Shown here: positions 9,214 through 19,369 of the stretch, in pieces
How positions within the stretch are numbered: the stretch's first letter is position 1
Layout: every line of letters starts with the position of its first letter
Assembly (NCBI GenBank): GCA_011192015.1
Contig: DUET01000011.1
Span: 1-64,000 of the forward strand
DNA length: 64,000 bases
Origin: Anaerolineae bacterium
Lineage (GTDB): Bacteria > Chloroflexota > Anaerolineae > Anaerolineales > E44-bin32
Direction of reading: 5' to 3'
Notes under the pieces: generated by a model
Told to the model about the DNA's origin: nothing
Seen by the model: the letters and a program-made list of their open reading frames with translations, nothing else
Databases searched by the model: none
Program-made: the position numbers and the translations under genes

Positions 9214-9243
9214 TTCCTAGTGAATTGCGGCCTATCTTCGATT

Positions 9244-10485
9244 CTAACCCGAGAACTCTCGGAACGCCAGTACAGCGTTATGTCCACCAAAGCCAAAAGC
9301 GTTGCTCACAGCCACGTGGACATTGTGTTCTCGGGCCTCAAGGGGAACGTAATCCAGATCGCATTCGGGATCGGGATCATGAAGGTGGATCGTCGGTGGG
9401 ATGATGTTCTCACGAATCGCCTGCACGCAGAAGATCCCTTCCAGCGCGCCCGTTGCTCCCATCATGTGTCCGGTCACGGATTTCGTCGAAGAGATGGGGA
9501 CACGATGAGCATGCTCACCCAAGGCCTTCTTGATGGCATGCGTCTCTGCCGTATCATTGAGCAGGGTTCCTGTTCCATGGGCATTGATGTAATCGATCTC
9601 CTCGGGATTCAATCCGGCAGAAGCCATCGCGCCTCGGATGGCGGCTGCGCCGCCCTCACCTTCCACGGAAGGCGCGGTGATGTGGTAAGCGTCGGTTGTT
9701 GCAGCGTAGCCGATGAGTTCGGCAAGCACATCGGCGCCGCGCTGCTCGACATGCTCCAGGGTCTCCAGCACGATAATCCCCGACCCCTCGCCCATCACCA
9801 AGCCATCCCGGTTGGCATCGAAGGGAGAGGGTGTGAAAAAGGGTGGGTCATTGCGGCGTGAAAGCGCGCCCACACGATCGAAGGTGCCGATGCCTATCTT
9901 ACAAACCGTGGCTTCCGATCCTCCAGCGATGACTGCATCAGCAATGCCTGCTTTCAACAACAACCAGGCATGCCCGATGGAATCTGCGCCCGAGGCGCAT
10001 GCCGAAGCAAGGGAGTAGCAGGGACCTTTAGCCCCCGTCTCGATGGCAACCATCCCCGACGCTCCGTTGGGCATGAACTTCGGAATCACGAACGGACTGA
10101 GACGGCGCGCCCCAGAATGGGCGAGAATATCAAAGGCATCTTCCAATGAGATGAGGCCTCCCACCGCGGTGGAAATCACCACCGCCACCCGCTCCGCATT
10201 TCCCTCATCAACCTCCAGCCCCGATTGTTGCAGGGCTTCATGAGTCGCAGCAAGCGCATACTGCTCGAAGAGGTCCGTACGCCTTGCCAGGCGAGTGGAG
10301 ATCGTCTGCGACGGATCAAAATCCTTGATCTCGCATGCGATATGCACGTTTAAATCGGAGGAATCGAAGTACGTGATGGGTCCGATACCAGAGACGCCGT
10401 GGATGGCGTTGTTCCATGTTGTAGCTACATCGAGGCCGATCGAATTGACCGTCCCCATGCCGGTGACCACCACTCGCTTCGTCAT
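9244..10485 (-). CDS. fabF: 3-oxoacyl-ACP synthase II
   Basis: 413 aa; SACASGADSIG active Cys, NAHGTGT and STKSVTGHMMGATGA His motifs. Confidence 0.93.
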   Translation of the reverse strand: MTKRVVVTGMGTVNSIGLDVATTWNNAIHGVSGIGPITYFDSSDLNVHIACEIKDFDPSQTISTRLARRTDLFEQYALAATHEALQQSGLEVDEGNAERVAVVISTAVGGLISLEDAFDILAHSGARRLSPFVIPKFMPNGASGMVAIETGAKGPCYSLASACASGADSIGHAWLLLKAGIADAVIAGGSEATVCKIGIGTFDRVGALSRRNDPPFFTPSPFDANRDGLVMGEGSGIIVLETLEHVEQRGADVLAELIGYAATTDAYHITAPSVEGEGGAAAIRGAMASAGLNPEEIDYINAHGTGTLLNDTAETHAIKKALGEHAHRVPISSTKSVTGHMMGATGALEGIFCVQAIRENIIPPTIHLHDPDPECDLDYVPLEAREHNVHVAVSNAFGFGGHNAVLAFREFSG

Positions 10486-10547
10486 GGCTCCCTCACCTCA
10501 ATCGATTCCCACCCGAACCCAAGGAAATGGTTCAGCTCGGAGAATTC

Positions 10548-11675
10548 CTAGTTGATGCGTTTGTCCTTGAACCCCGATCCCGTCAGCACCACAACGACAG
10601 GATCCGGAAGCTCCGGAAGGACTTGCAGCAATGCCGGCCAAACCACAGCGGAGGTCGGCTCTACATAGAACCCTACCGCAGCCAGCGCGTTGCGCCCGGC
10701 TAGGATCTGCGCCTCTTCGACGGCCAGCATCCGACCCCCCGTTTGATGTACCGCAGCCAGGACGGCCTCCTTGCGCAACGGCTCGGCAATGCGAATCCCT
10801 TTGGCGAGTGTTTCCCCTTCCGCCAACGAAGCGGCAGTTTGCGATCCGGAGGCATGAGCAGCCCATATTGGCGCGCATGCACGCGCTTGTACGCCCACCA
10901 TCTGCGGCAGGGTGTCGATCCTCCCGGCGGCAATGAGAGCATGGAAGCCATAGTAGATCCCCAGAAGCAGCGTACCCTGCCCCACCGGTGTCACGATCGC
11001 GCCCGGCGCGCGTCCCAATTGCTCCACCAACTCCACAGCCATGGTCGCCATGCCTGCATGCACGTGAGGGAGATGAGCATGGCTGGCGTAAGCCGCTCCG
11101 GCCTCGGCGCGTCGGTGAGCCGCGATCGAGGCCGCGGAGCGAGGTCCTGGAACGGTATAGACTTCGGCGCCCATGCGTTCGATCTGAGATCGCTTGGGTC
11201 CGGCTGCGTATTCCGGTATGTAGATGCATGCCCGGATCCCGGCGCGAGAGCAATAGGCGGCGAAGGAAGCCCCCGCATTCCCCGACGAATCTTCCACGGC
11301 CTCGCTTATGCCTTCCGCCGCCAAGGCGCTGACGATGACCGCCGTGCCCCGATCCTTGAACGATCCGGTTGGGTTGAGATGTTCACACTTGATATAGATC
11401 TCGCGATCATCCAGATGGTGAGCGAGCAATGGAGTTCCCCCCTCTCCCAGGCTCACCAACGGTACTTCCGGTGGCAGGGGGAGCATGCTTCGATGGTGAC
11501 TCAATCCCCGGCGGGGCGAAAGGGACTCTTGAATTTCGACCACCAGAGGAAGATGAAGCTCGAACAATCCACCACAGGCGGGACAGCAAAAGGGAAATGC
11601 CTCAGATTCGTAGGCTTTTCCGCAATCACTGCACGAGAAAGGCCAACGCCAAGCATCACCGCCTGCTTGCCTCAT
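10548..11675 (-). CDS. threonine synthase-like PLP-dependent lyase with N-terminal zinc ribbon
   Basis: CSDCGKAYESEAFPFCCPACGG; NPTGSFKDRGTAV PLP-lysine motif; SSGNAGAS. Confidence 0.85.
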   Translation of the reverse strand: MRQAGGDAWRWPFSCSDCGKAYESEAFPFCCPACGGLFELHLPLVVEIQESLSPRRGLSHHRSMLPLPPEVPLVSLGEGGTPLLAHHLDDREIYIKCEHLNPTGSFKDRGTAVIVSALAAEGISEAVEDSSGNAGASFAAYCSRAGIRACIYIPEYAAGPKRSQIERMGAEVYTVPGPRSAASIAAHRRAEAGAAYASHAHLPHVHAGMATMAVELVEQLGRAPGAIVTPVGQGTLLLGIYYGFHALIAAGRIDTLPQMVGVQARACAPIWAAHASGSQTAASLAEGETLAKGIRIAEPLRKEAVLAAVHQTGGRMLAVEEAQILAGRNALAAVGFYVEPTSAVVWPALLQVLPELPDPVVVVLTGSGFKDKRIN

Positions 11676-12148
11676 CCTCTTTCTCCATCAGCAACATCCT
11701 GCTCGCTGCGGTCGGTTCCAACCGGACCACGATCCACACCCAAGCGCGAGCCCAATCGATCCATGCCGAATCGGGCAGCCTCCCACAACCCTTCATCAGG
11801 TTGCCTCGAGCTGCAGGCGATCATCAACACCGGCATGCCGGGTGCGGGGGTCCCGAGTCGTTGAACGATGCCAACACCTGCGACGGCAGGCCAGCGGGAG
11901 CGAATCTCATCCACGGCGTGTTGCATCTCCTCTTCAGAACAACCCGAAAATCCCGCTGCGCATTCATCATCATGCAAGCCGATGGTCCCCGTGATGACAC
12001 ACACAACGGCCGTCTCCGGAGTCACGAGGCTTTGCATCAGCGCATGGAGATCGAGTGGATCTTCGGTGGAGCGGAGAATGGTGGGACCGGGTTCAACCAT
12101 GCATGCTCGCAGGAAAGTAGATCGCATCTTCATCGATGCCGATTCCAA
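11672..12148 (-). CDS. MoaE-like (molybdopterin synthase large subunit-like) protein, degenerate
   Basis: EEEMQHAVDEIRSRWPAVAGVGIVQRLGTPAPGMPVLMIACSSRQPDEGLWEAARFGMDRL resembles the MoaE core; the PIWKKE lysine segment is not recognisable. Start/stop overlap with the lyase gene. Confidence 0.55.
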   Translation of the reverse strand: MESASMKMRSTFLRACMVEPGPTILRSTEDPLDLHALMQSLVTPETAVVCVITGTIGLHDDECAAGFSGCSEEEMQHAVDEIRSRWPAVAGVGIVQRLGTPAPGMPVLMIACSSRQPDEGLWEAARFGMDRLGSRLGVDRGPVGTDRSEQDVADGERG

Positions 12149-12248
12149 CGGATTATACAGGATGCCCCCCTGTAGTTCTTCGAACGCCTTGCGTTCCTGG
12201 AAAAATCTGCGTGCATCGGAGGTCGAAGCTCGAGCACATCAGCCAACC

Positions 12249-12276
12249 TTGACACGGTGATCAGGACTGCTATAAT
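12249..12276 (+). promoter_or_regulatory. sigma70-type promoter upstream of rpmF
   Basis: TTGACA - 16 nt - TATAAT. Confidence 0.7.
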
Positions 12277-12330
12277 GTTTGGACCTGCCTCTTGGCAGGC
12301 TGTATTTTGCGAAGCGGAAGAAGGAATGCC

Positions 12331-12516
12331 ATGCCACCTCTACCTAAACGTAAGACCTCACGAGGACGCCGCGACCGTCGCCGGGCACACCATGCCCTCT
12401 CCCCGCGCGCATTGATCACTTGCCCCAATTGTGGACAGAAAACTCTTCCCCACCACGTCTGCGGCAATTGCGGTCATTATGCCGGACGTGAGGTCATCGA
12501 GATCGAACGCTCCTAG
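12331..12516 (+). CDS. rpmF: 50S ribosomal protein L32
   Basis: [49 protein letters not shown]. Confidence 0.95.
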   Translation: MPPLPKRKTSRGRRDRRRAHHALSPRALITCPNCGQKTLPHHVCGNCGHYAGREVIEIERS

Positions 12517-12557
12517 CCGTTCCATCCAACAACCCTAAGATTCACCCTACCTCTGAT

Positions 12558-13505
12558 ATGGGTATCGATCCGAAGACGACGGCCTTCATCTTCCCTGGCC
12601 AGGCATCTCAACGCCTGGGAATGGGGCGCGCATTGGCCCAGGCCGATCCCCATGCAGCGGAAGTTTTCACTCGCGCGGATCAAATCCTCGGCTACCCGAT
12701 CAGTAAAATCTGCTGGGAAGGTCCGCTTGATGCTCTGAACGACACAGAGAACACCCAACCGGCGCTTGTGACCCATTCAATCGCCGTCTTGCGAGCCCTT
12801 CAAGCGCGCCATCCATGGTTGCAGCCGGTTTATGCAGCTGGTCACTCGTTGGGAGAATACAGCGCTCTGGTTGCCGCAGAATCTCTCGCGTTCGATGACG
12901 CCCTGCGGTTGGTGCTGGAACGCGGTCGCGCCATGAAACAGGCCGGCGACCTCAATCCAGGAGGCATGGTCGCCGTCTTGGGAGTGGTGATCGGCGAAGT
13001 GGAGCGTGCCTGCGACGCGGCAGCGGAGGCAACCGGAAAACACGTGCGTGTGGCCAACGACAACTGCCCGGGCCAGATCGTGATCTCCGGTGAACAACCT
13101 GCCCTGGATACAGCCTCCAAACTGCTGCGTGCTGCGGGTGCACGCAAGCTGGTACCACTGGCGGTGAGCGTTGCCGGGCATTCGCCGCTCATGCAGCCGG
13201 CCCAATCCAGGCTCGAAGCTGTGCTCGCAGATACACCCATATCGGATCCATCCTTTCCCATCATCGGGAACGTGAACGCCCAACCCCTGCGCAGCGCCGC
13301 AGCGATCCAGCAAGAGTTGAGCGTTCAACTCACCGAACGCCTGCGCTGGAACGAGAGCATCGGCAACATGATCGCTGCCGGTGTGGATACTTTGATCGAA
13401 TTGGGCTCCGGAAACGTTCTCACTTCCATGATGAAGCGCATCGAGAGGAGTGTGCGCTCCATCGCAATCGACGAGCCAGATAGCTTTTCCTTGCTCGATC
13501 CATAA
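12558..13505 (+). CDS. fabD: malonyl-CoA-ACP transacylase
   Basis: FPGQASQ..., AAGHSLGEYSAL active site. Confidence 0.95.
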   Translation: MGIDPKTTAFIFPGQASQRLGMGRALAQADPHAAEVFTRADQILGYPISKICWEGPLDALNDTENTQPALVTHSIAVLRALQARHPWLQPVYAAGHSLGEYSALVAAESLAFDDALRLVLERGRAMKQAGDLNPGGMVAVLGVVIGEVERACDAAAEATGKHVRVANDNCPGQIVISGEQPALDTASKLLRAAGARKLVPLAVSVAGHSPLMQPAQSRLEAVLADTPISDPSFPIIGNVNAQPLRSAAAIQQELSVQLTERLRWNESIGNMIAAGVDTLIELGSGNVLTSMMKRIERSVRSIAIDEPDSFSLLDP

Positions 13506-13534
13506 GACGACAGATTCAAGGCTGATATTTCATC

Positions 13535-14581
13535 ATGCGAAAATTCATCATCGCGCTCATCTTCCTGTGTACCCTATTGTTCATCGTCACACGCCTCACC
13601 GAGGTGGAACAAATCCTGGACACCTTTCAGAAGGCGAATTGGATCGTCTTGCTTCTCGCCTTCGCCATTCAATTGCTATGGCTTGTCAACCTGGCCTGCT
13701 CCTTCAAATCGATCTACCGCCTGTTGGGGGTCGAGGAAGACCTGTTGCGAATGATACGCCTGGTCGCTGCAGCGGCTTTCGTCAACATTGTCACTCCCAG
13801 CATGGGAATGGGTGGCATGGCTTTCCTCATCGCCGATGGTCAGAAACGCAATCATCCCACCAGCCGCGTGACCACCGGAGCTGCGATGTACATCCTGTAC
13901 GAGTATTGGGCTGTGCTGGTGGTTCTTGCCGTGGGTTTGTCGGTGCTCATTCGCCGAAATCAACTCACAACTGGCGAGTTCATCACTTCCTGTGTCCTAT
14001 CCATCATGGCTGTTGGATTGGCCGGCATCCTCTACCTGGGCATGCGATCACCTTCCAGGCTGGGAACCAGCCTGGCCTGGCTTGCCGCCCTGGCTAATAA
14101 GCTTGCACGCCCCATCATACGTCACGATTGGTTGCAGGTCGAACGCGCGTACAATTTCGCCGAGGACATCGGCAACGGCCTGAAACAAGCACGGCGATCG
14201 CGCAAGGGTCTGCTGATTCCATTCGGCTTCGCTTTGAGCAGTAAGATCGTGATGATCGGCATTCTCATGCTGGTGTTCATCGCCTTTGGCGAACCCTACA
14301 GCCCCGAGGTCCTGATCGCAGGCTACAGCATCGGTTATTTGTTCACCATCGTCGCCATCACCCCCTCGGGGATCGGCTTCGCAGAAGGCGCCCTGATGCT
14401 GACCCTCACTTCTCTGCGGATCCCCCTGGCTACAGCAACCATCATCGCCTTGGCCTACCGAGGCGTAACCTACTGGTTGCCGCTCGTATACGGAATGATC
14501 GCCTTCCGATGGGTCAGCCGGGAGCCTGCACTACAAACCAGCACAACTGTGGTTGCAGAACGCTCCTCCTCCCACCAATAA
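13535..14581 (+). CDS. lysylphosphatidylglycerol synthase TM region/UPF0104 family flippase-like membrane protein
   Basis: 348 aa polytopic membrane protein; VNIVTPSMGMGGMAFLIA and TPSGIGFAEGALMLTL motifs. Confidence 0.75.
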   Translation: MRKFIIALIFLCTLLFIVTRLTEVEQILDTFQKANWIVLLLAFAIQLLWLVNLACSFKSIYRLLGVEEDLLRMIRLVAAAAFVNIVTPSMGMGGMAFLIADGQKRNHPTSRVTTGAAMYILYEYWAVLVVLAVGLSVLIRRNQLTTGEFITSCVLSIMAVGLAGILYLGMRSPSRLGTSLAWLAALANKLARPIIRHDWLQVERAYNFAEDIGNGLKQARRSRKGLLIPFGFALSSKIVMIGILMLVFIAFGEPYSPEVLIAGYSIGYLFTIVAITPSGIGFAEGALMLTLTSLRIPLATATIIALAYRGVTYWLPLVYGMIAFRWVSREPALQTSTTVVAERSSSHQ

Positions 14582-14687
14582 TCTCAGAATCAACGATAAT
14601 CCTTGATTCTGTCCTGAATCGACACGCATCTTGTTTGGCGCACTTCTTGCATCCTACGCATAAGCGATTAGTATATGGGGGAGTCAC

Positions 14688-15836
14688 ATGGGGAACTTGA
14701 AGAACCAGATACGCGTCAAACCGATGAGAAGCAGAGACGTGAAGCAAATTCGAAGCGCGGTTCCCAGACAGGCATGGCCTCTGGCCTTGATCATTTTGGC
14801 CATGCTCGCCTGCAATGCTCCCTCTGGGTTGAGCACAAATCCCGGTCTGGCAATGGAGATACCCCTCGTTACGGCCAATCCATTGTCCCCGGCAACAGCA
14901 ACGCCCTTCCTGCCGGCAGAACCCACGGCCACTCCCACGATCGTTTTCACGCCCACATCGACCTCAACCCCGACCATCACACCAACACCCACGGCCACGC
15001 CTCTGCCGCCCTGGTATGGTTGGGCAGGCCCTACGGAGCTCTCGGCGATCGCCATCCCACCGCCGATGCCGCGCATCAATTTCGCCTCCAACGTCTTGAA
15101 CATCCTCCTGGTTGGATCGGATGCCCGCCCCGGACTCACCGGAACGCGTACCGATGCGATCATGATCCTCTCGCTTGATCCCAACAAAGGCACGGCGACG
15201 CTGCTCTCGATTCCGCGCGACCTCTACGTCTACATTCCCGGTTGGCACGTGGATCGCATCAACGCTGCCTACTCTCGTGGGGGCATCACGCTGCTTGCCA
15301 CCACGATCCGTTACAACTTCGGCATCGCCACGGATCGCTATGTGATGGTCAATTTCAGAGGCTTCAAATCGGTCATCGACCACTTGGGCGGGATCGATGT
15401 TTACGTGAGCCGCAGCATAACCGACACCTGCGCCAGCCGACAATTCAGCTTCGCGCCGGGAACCCATCACATGAACGGCCTTACCGCACTTTGCTATGCG
15501 CGCATGCGCCACACGACCAGCGATATCGATCGCATGCGGCGCCAGCAGGAAATCATGGTGGCTTTCTTCAACAAGATCCTCAGCATCGACGGGCTTTCCC
15601 AATTACCCGATCTCTACAGCACCATGAACTCCTTTGTGCAGACCAATGTTGGGCTTTCGGATCTTGTGGCGAAATTGCCGCTTGCGGCTACAATTGCTGC
15701 AGATACATCCCGTATCCGGCGATTTGCTGTGGATAGCGGTAAATACACCAATTGGACGGTACCGTACAGCGGAGCAGCCGTGCTGCTCCCCATTCGGTCT
15801 GCGATACAGGCGATGCTTCGATCGGCATTCGGCTAA
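14688..15836 (+). CDS. LytR-CpsA-Psr (LCP) family protein
   Basis: LLVGSDARPGLTGTRTDAIMILSLDPNKGTATLLSIPRDLYVYIPG; YARMRHTTSDIDRMRRQQEIM. Confidence 0.9.
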   Translation: MGNLKNQIRVKPMRSRDVKQIRSAVPRQAWPLALIILAMLACNAPSGLSTNPGLAMEIPLVTANPLSPATATPFLPAEPTATPTIVFTPTSTSTPTITPTPTATPLPPWYGWAGPTELSAIAIPPPMPRINFASNVLNILLVGSDARPGLTGTRTDAIMILSLDPNKGTATLLSIPRDLYVYIPGWHVDRINAAYSRGGITLLATTIRYNFGIATDRYVMVNFRGFKSVIDHLGGIDVYVSRSITDTCASRQFSFAPGTHHMNGLTALCYARMRHTTSDIDRMRRQQEIMVAFFNKILSIDGLSQLPDLYSTMNSFVQTNVGLSDLVAKLPLAATIAADTSRIRRFAVDSGKYTNWTVPYSGAAVLLPIRSAIQAMLRSAFG

Positions 15837-17314
15837 TGCGGCGGCTGGTATTCGTTTGCACTTTGATCCTCTTCCTGCTCGTTGGCTGTCTTCCGCTCAC
15901 CAACAAAGCGCAGGTGGGTGTCTCCTATCCCGGGAAAGGTCCAACCGAAACACCGACAAGCATGCCTTTGCCGTTCTCGACATTGGATCCGGACTACCAA
16001 TCGTCCGACGACGGCACACCTGCGTCCGATAGCTATAGCCCCACTCCATCCGGCCCCACGAATACACCTCGTCCGACGCTTCCACCGCGTGATTGGCCGG
16101 AACCCGGCACGTTCGGATCGCCTCCACGCCCCAGCACGGCCGTTCCCGCGCCCATCGCTCCCTTTGCATTTGAGGACGATGTAATCAACATCCTGCTCCT
16201 GGGTTCCGATCGCCGCACGGGAAGATACTTCCGAACCGACATCATTATCGTGCTCTCCATTCACCCCAGTGCGCGTGCGGCTGTGATGATCTCGATCCCG
16301 CGCGACCTCTATGTCTACATCCCCGGCTACACCATGCAGCGTGTCAACACTGCGTACTTATTCGGGGATTACCTGAGTTATCCCGGTGGCGGCATAGCTC
16401 TGCTCAAGGACACGATCCTCTACAATTTCGGGATCACGATCCATCACTATGCACTCATAGAGATGAAAGGGTTCGAGAACCTGGTCGACACGCTGGGCGG
16501 CGTCGACATCCATGTGGCCTGCCCCTACACGGATTGGCGCCTCAAGAGCCCCGCGTTGGATCCCAACAACGAGAACAACTGGGCGCTCTATACGGTTTCA
16601 CCAGGCATCGTGCACGCGAACGGTGAATTTGCCCTCTGGTATGCACGTTCAAGGAAACGTTCCTCGGATTTCGACCGCTCCCGCCGGCAGCAGGAAGTGC
16701 TGCGTGCGATCTTCCGCCAGATTCTCAACCTCGATCTCATTCCTCGCATCCCTGCCCTGTATTCAGATTTGACCAGCATGGTGGAGACTGATCTCGGTGT
16801 TGGGGATTTGATATCCCTGGCCCCGCTTGCCTTCCGTATCGACCTCTCGCGGGTTCGAAGCCGATTCATAGGCACGGATCAGGTGCGCGCGTGGAGAACT
16901 CCCACCGGCGGCGCTGTCCAACTTCCCGAACCCGGCGCCATCGAAGCGCTGCTACAGGACGCGCTCTACTTCGAGACCGAGGATTTCCTGACACAGGACT
17001 ACGAAGTCACTGTGGAGGTGATCAACGCCTCCTCGTATACCGATTGGGCGACCCTGGCAGCCGAGCGTCTGATCTACGCCGGTTTCGATGTCGAAATCAA
17101 TCCTGTAGGTGCCACCCCCAGCAGCTCAACTCGGCTGATCGACTACGGCCTTGGAACCAACGAGGATCTCCAACGCCTCCAGATGATCATGAACCTGAGA
17201 TCTTCTTCAACCATCACACAACCCGATCTTTCTTCCGCCTACACCTACACCGTATACGTGGGCAATGATTTTTCTCCCTGTTTCAATCCGACCACCCATC
17301 AAGGCAACCCTTAG
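15836..17314 (+). CDS. LytR-CpsA-Psr (LCP) family protein with LytR_C-like C-terminal domain, lipoprotein
   Basis: TAATG overlap with the previous gene; LLLGSDRRTGRYFRTDIIIVLSIHP..SIPRDLYVYIPGY; VEVINASSYTDWATLAAERLIYAGF. Confidence 0.9.
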   Translation: MRRLVFVCTLILFLLVGCLPLTNKAQVGVSYPGKGPTETPTSMPLPFSTLDPDYQSSDDGTPASDSYSPTPSGPTNTPRPTLPPRDWPEPGTFGSPPRPSTAVPAPIAPFAFEDDVINILLLGSDRRTGRYFRTDIIIVLSIHPSARAAVMISIPRDLYVYIPGYTMQRVNTAYLFGDYLSYPGGGIALLKDTILYNFGITIHHYALIEMKGFENLVDTLGGVDIHVACPYTDWRLKSPALDPNNENNWALYTVSPGIVHANGEFALWYARSRKRSSDFDRSRRQQEVLRAIFRQILNLDLIPRIPALYSDLTSMVETDLGVGDLISLAPLAFRIDLSRVRSRFIGTDQVRAWRTPTGGAVQLPEPGAIEALLQDALYFETEDFLTQDYEVTVEVINASSYTDWATLAAERLIYAGFDVEINPVGATPSSSTRLIDYGLGTNEDLQRLQMIMNLRSSSTITQPDLSSAYTYTVYVGNDFSPCFNPTTHQGNP

Positions 17315-17394
17315 TATCCAAACACTGCGATCTTCATCCTATAGGTCCCCTGGTTCTGCACGATGTCAGGTGGTGCATGCGCATCTATGCTGAC

Positions 17395-17422
17395 TTGACA
17401 TACAGACTGCCTGTGCTAAGAT
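17395..17422 (+). promoter_or_regulatory. sigma70-type promoter upstream of the recombinase-like gene
   Basis: TTGACA - 16 nt - TAAGAT. Confidence 0.6.
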
Positions 17423-17441
17423 CAACGGCTGCATTTCGGCT

Positions 17442-18419
17442 ATGCGAAAAGGCGGTGATCCCACGATGACCGAGACCGAAGAGACCCTTCCCCTCTTTTC
17501 AGAGAGACGGGATCGAGCATCCGGCACAGCCGAGCAGACCGCTCGATTGCGTTCCGATTCCAGTTTAAATGCCGCCATTCGATCCTGGGGAGAAGCCCTC
17601 GAGGAGGATGGGAAATCGATCCACACGGTCAAAGCCTTCACGGGAGATATGCGCTTGCTGGCAAAATTCGTGGGCGCGGGTCAAGCCATCAACACAATCG
17701 GCACGCATGATCTGAAGAACTTCCTCGAGTGGATACTCCATGGCCGCGGCGTTCCATGCAGCCCCAAGACGTACGCACGCCGCATCACATCTCTCAAGGC
17801 CTTTTTCCGCTGGTTGATGCAGGAAGGGCTCCTGACCGAAAATCCCGCTCAACCCATCCCGCAGCAGTCGGTTCTCAGTCCGCTTCCCACAGTGCTCACA
17901 TCCGAAGAGATGGAGAGCGTGCTGGAGATATCTGATGCCATGCGGCGCGGGACGAATCCCGATCCGCGCCCATATACGCTCGTCAGCCTCCTGCTTCATA
18001 CAGGCATCAAGAAGGGGGAATGCCTGGCCATCCATCTGAATCACATCGATCTGCTGGATCCCGAAGGCCCGGTGTTGTTCGTGCGTTATGGCGATGTTCG
18101 CAAACGCTATAAGGAACGCAAGGTGGATCTTCCCCCTGAGTGGGTCGGTGTCTATCGGGAATACCTCAAACAATACGGACCGCGCGATCGTCTCTTCCCC
18201 TGGTCCCCACGACGTTTGGAATACATCCTGGAGGACATCGGGGCGTCAGCAGGATTGGTGAAGCACCTTTCGTTCGACATGTGCAGGTGGGCTTGTGCTT
18301 TGAGGGATTACAAACGCGGCATGCCGGACGAAAAGATCCGCCAGAAGTTGGGCATCTCCAAGATCCAATGGCGTGAAGTGGGGAATAAACTCGACCGTCT
18401 TGCGGTTCAAGCAGATTGA
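17442..18419 (+). CDS. tyrosine recombinase (Xer/integrase)-like protein, probably catalytically inactive
   Basis: N-terminal SAM-like core domain (HTVKAFTGDMRLLAKFV..KTYARRITSLKAFFRWLMQEGLLTENPA) and C-terminal catalytic-domain fold (LLLHTGIKKGECLAIHLNHID), but Arg I, HxxR, LGH and Tyr positions are substituted. Confidence 0.75.
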   Translation: MRKGGDPTMTETEETLPLFSERRDRASGTAEQTARLRSDSSLNAAIRSWGEALEEDGKSIHTVKAFTGDMRLLAKFVGAGQAINTIGTHDLKNFLEWILHGRGVPCSPKTYARRITSLKAFFRWLMQEGLLTENPAQPIPQQSVLSPLPTVLTSEEMESVLEISDAMRRGTNPDPRPYTLVSLLLHTGIKKGECLAIHLNHIDLLDPEGPVLFVRYGDVRKRYKERKVDLPPEWVGVYREYLKQYGPRDRLFPWSPRRLEYILEDIGASAGLVKHLSFDMCRWACALRDYKRGMPDEKIRQKLGISKIQWREVGNKLDRLAVQAD

Positions 18420-18498
18420 GCGCCGAGACGACGGCGCTCAACACAATTCCGTGGGAAACGATGTCTGAATCCTGGATGGAGCTCTCGTGTCTGAGCGA

Positions 18499-19119
18499 TC
18501 ACATCCGCTTCATCACAATGTCACCGATGACATTGGCGGCCTCATCCCCGCGATCGGCGGCGTTGGAAAGATGTCGATACACTTCCCGCAGCTTGAGCAT
18601 CTCTACCACATGCTCCACATCACGCGGCAGGGTGAAGAGGTTCGCTATGGCCTCCCGATAGACCGACTCCGTGCGGTTCTCGAGCGCCTTGGCCCGTACC
18701 GCATGATCGACGGCGACGTTGGGATGATCCTCCAATCGCTGCACCCCCAACAAGATCTCGCGCGCGGCATCCGCCAACAACGAACCCATGCGTACAAGGT
18801 AGGGGGTGGGCTTGATCTTGAGCAAGACCATCTCCTCGATCGTGGTGTTTGCATAATCGAGAACATCGTCGATGGCGCGTGAAAGCGAGAAGATGTCCTC
18901 GCGATCGATCGGTGTCACAAAAGTCCGATTGAGTTCATCGATGAGGATGCGTCGCTCCTCATCGGCCCATTTCTCGATCTGCGACACTTTCTGCGCCAGT
19001 TCATCATCCGGTTGCTTCATGTACTGATGCAGGGTTTGCAGTCCATCGACGGTGTGCTCAGCCTGCTTGATAAGCAAGGTGATGAAACGATCAGCCCGTT
19101 TGCGTTTAAACAGTGACAT
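18499..19119 (-). CDS. DUF47/PhoU-like protein
   Basis: 206 aa all-helical; RTFVTPIDREDIFSLSRAIDDVLDYANTTIEEM motif. Confidence 0.85.
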   Translation of the reverse strand: MSLFKRKRADRFITLLIKQAEHTVDGLQTLHQYMKQPDDELAQKVSQIEKWADEERRILIDELNRTFVTPIDREDIFSLSRAIDDVLDYANTTIEEMVLLKIKPTPYLVRMGSLLADAAREILLGVQRLEDHPNVAVDHAVRAKALENRTESVYREAIANLFTLPRDVEHVVEMLKLREVYRHLSNAADRGDEAANVIGDIVMKRM

Positions 19120-19369
19120 ATCCCATGTTCCCCATGATTACTCAGCAGATAGAACCGGACTTGATTTTGCACCTGGGGGGATGATTATGCAGACGATGTT
19201 GTTCCCATTCCCAATCTCGATCTCCCCGCTCAGGTGATTCCCCCTGCGGTCGCTCTATAGGGATCCCGAACTACGTATTACGAACACGAACGCCCTCTGG
19301 GGTGCGAAGGATTCTATCATAGGCGGATGCATAACCGGGGAGATTCCTGATGTTCGCTTGAAAAAGGTT

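Noticed and set aside
10743-11864. 373-aa plus-strand ORF
   Set aside because: Antisense to the convincing PLP-lyase/MoaE-like genes; the minus frames carry family motifs.
17442-18419. Recombinase-like gene as the integrase of the 1.2-4.1 kb islet
   Set aside because: Located more than 13 kb away, outside the flanking repeats, and lacks catalytic residues.
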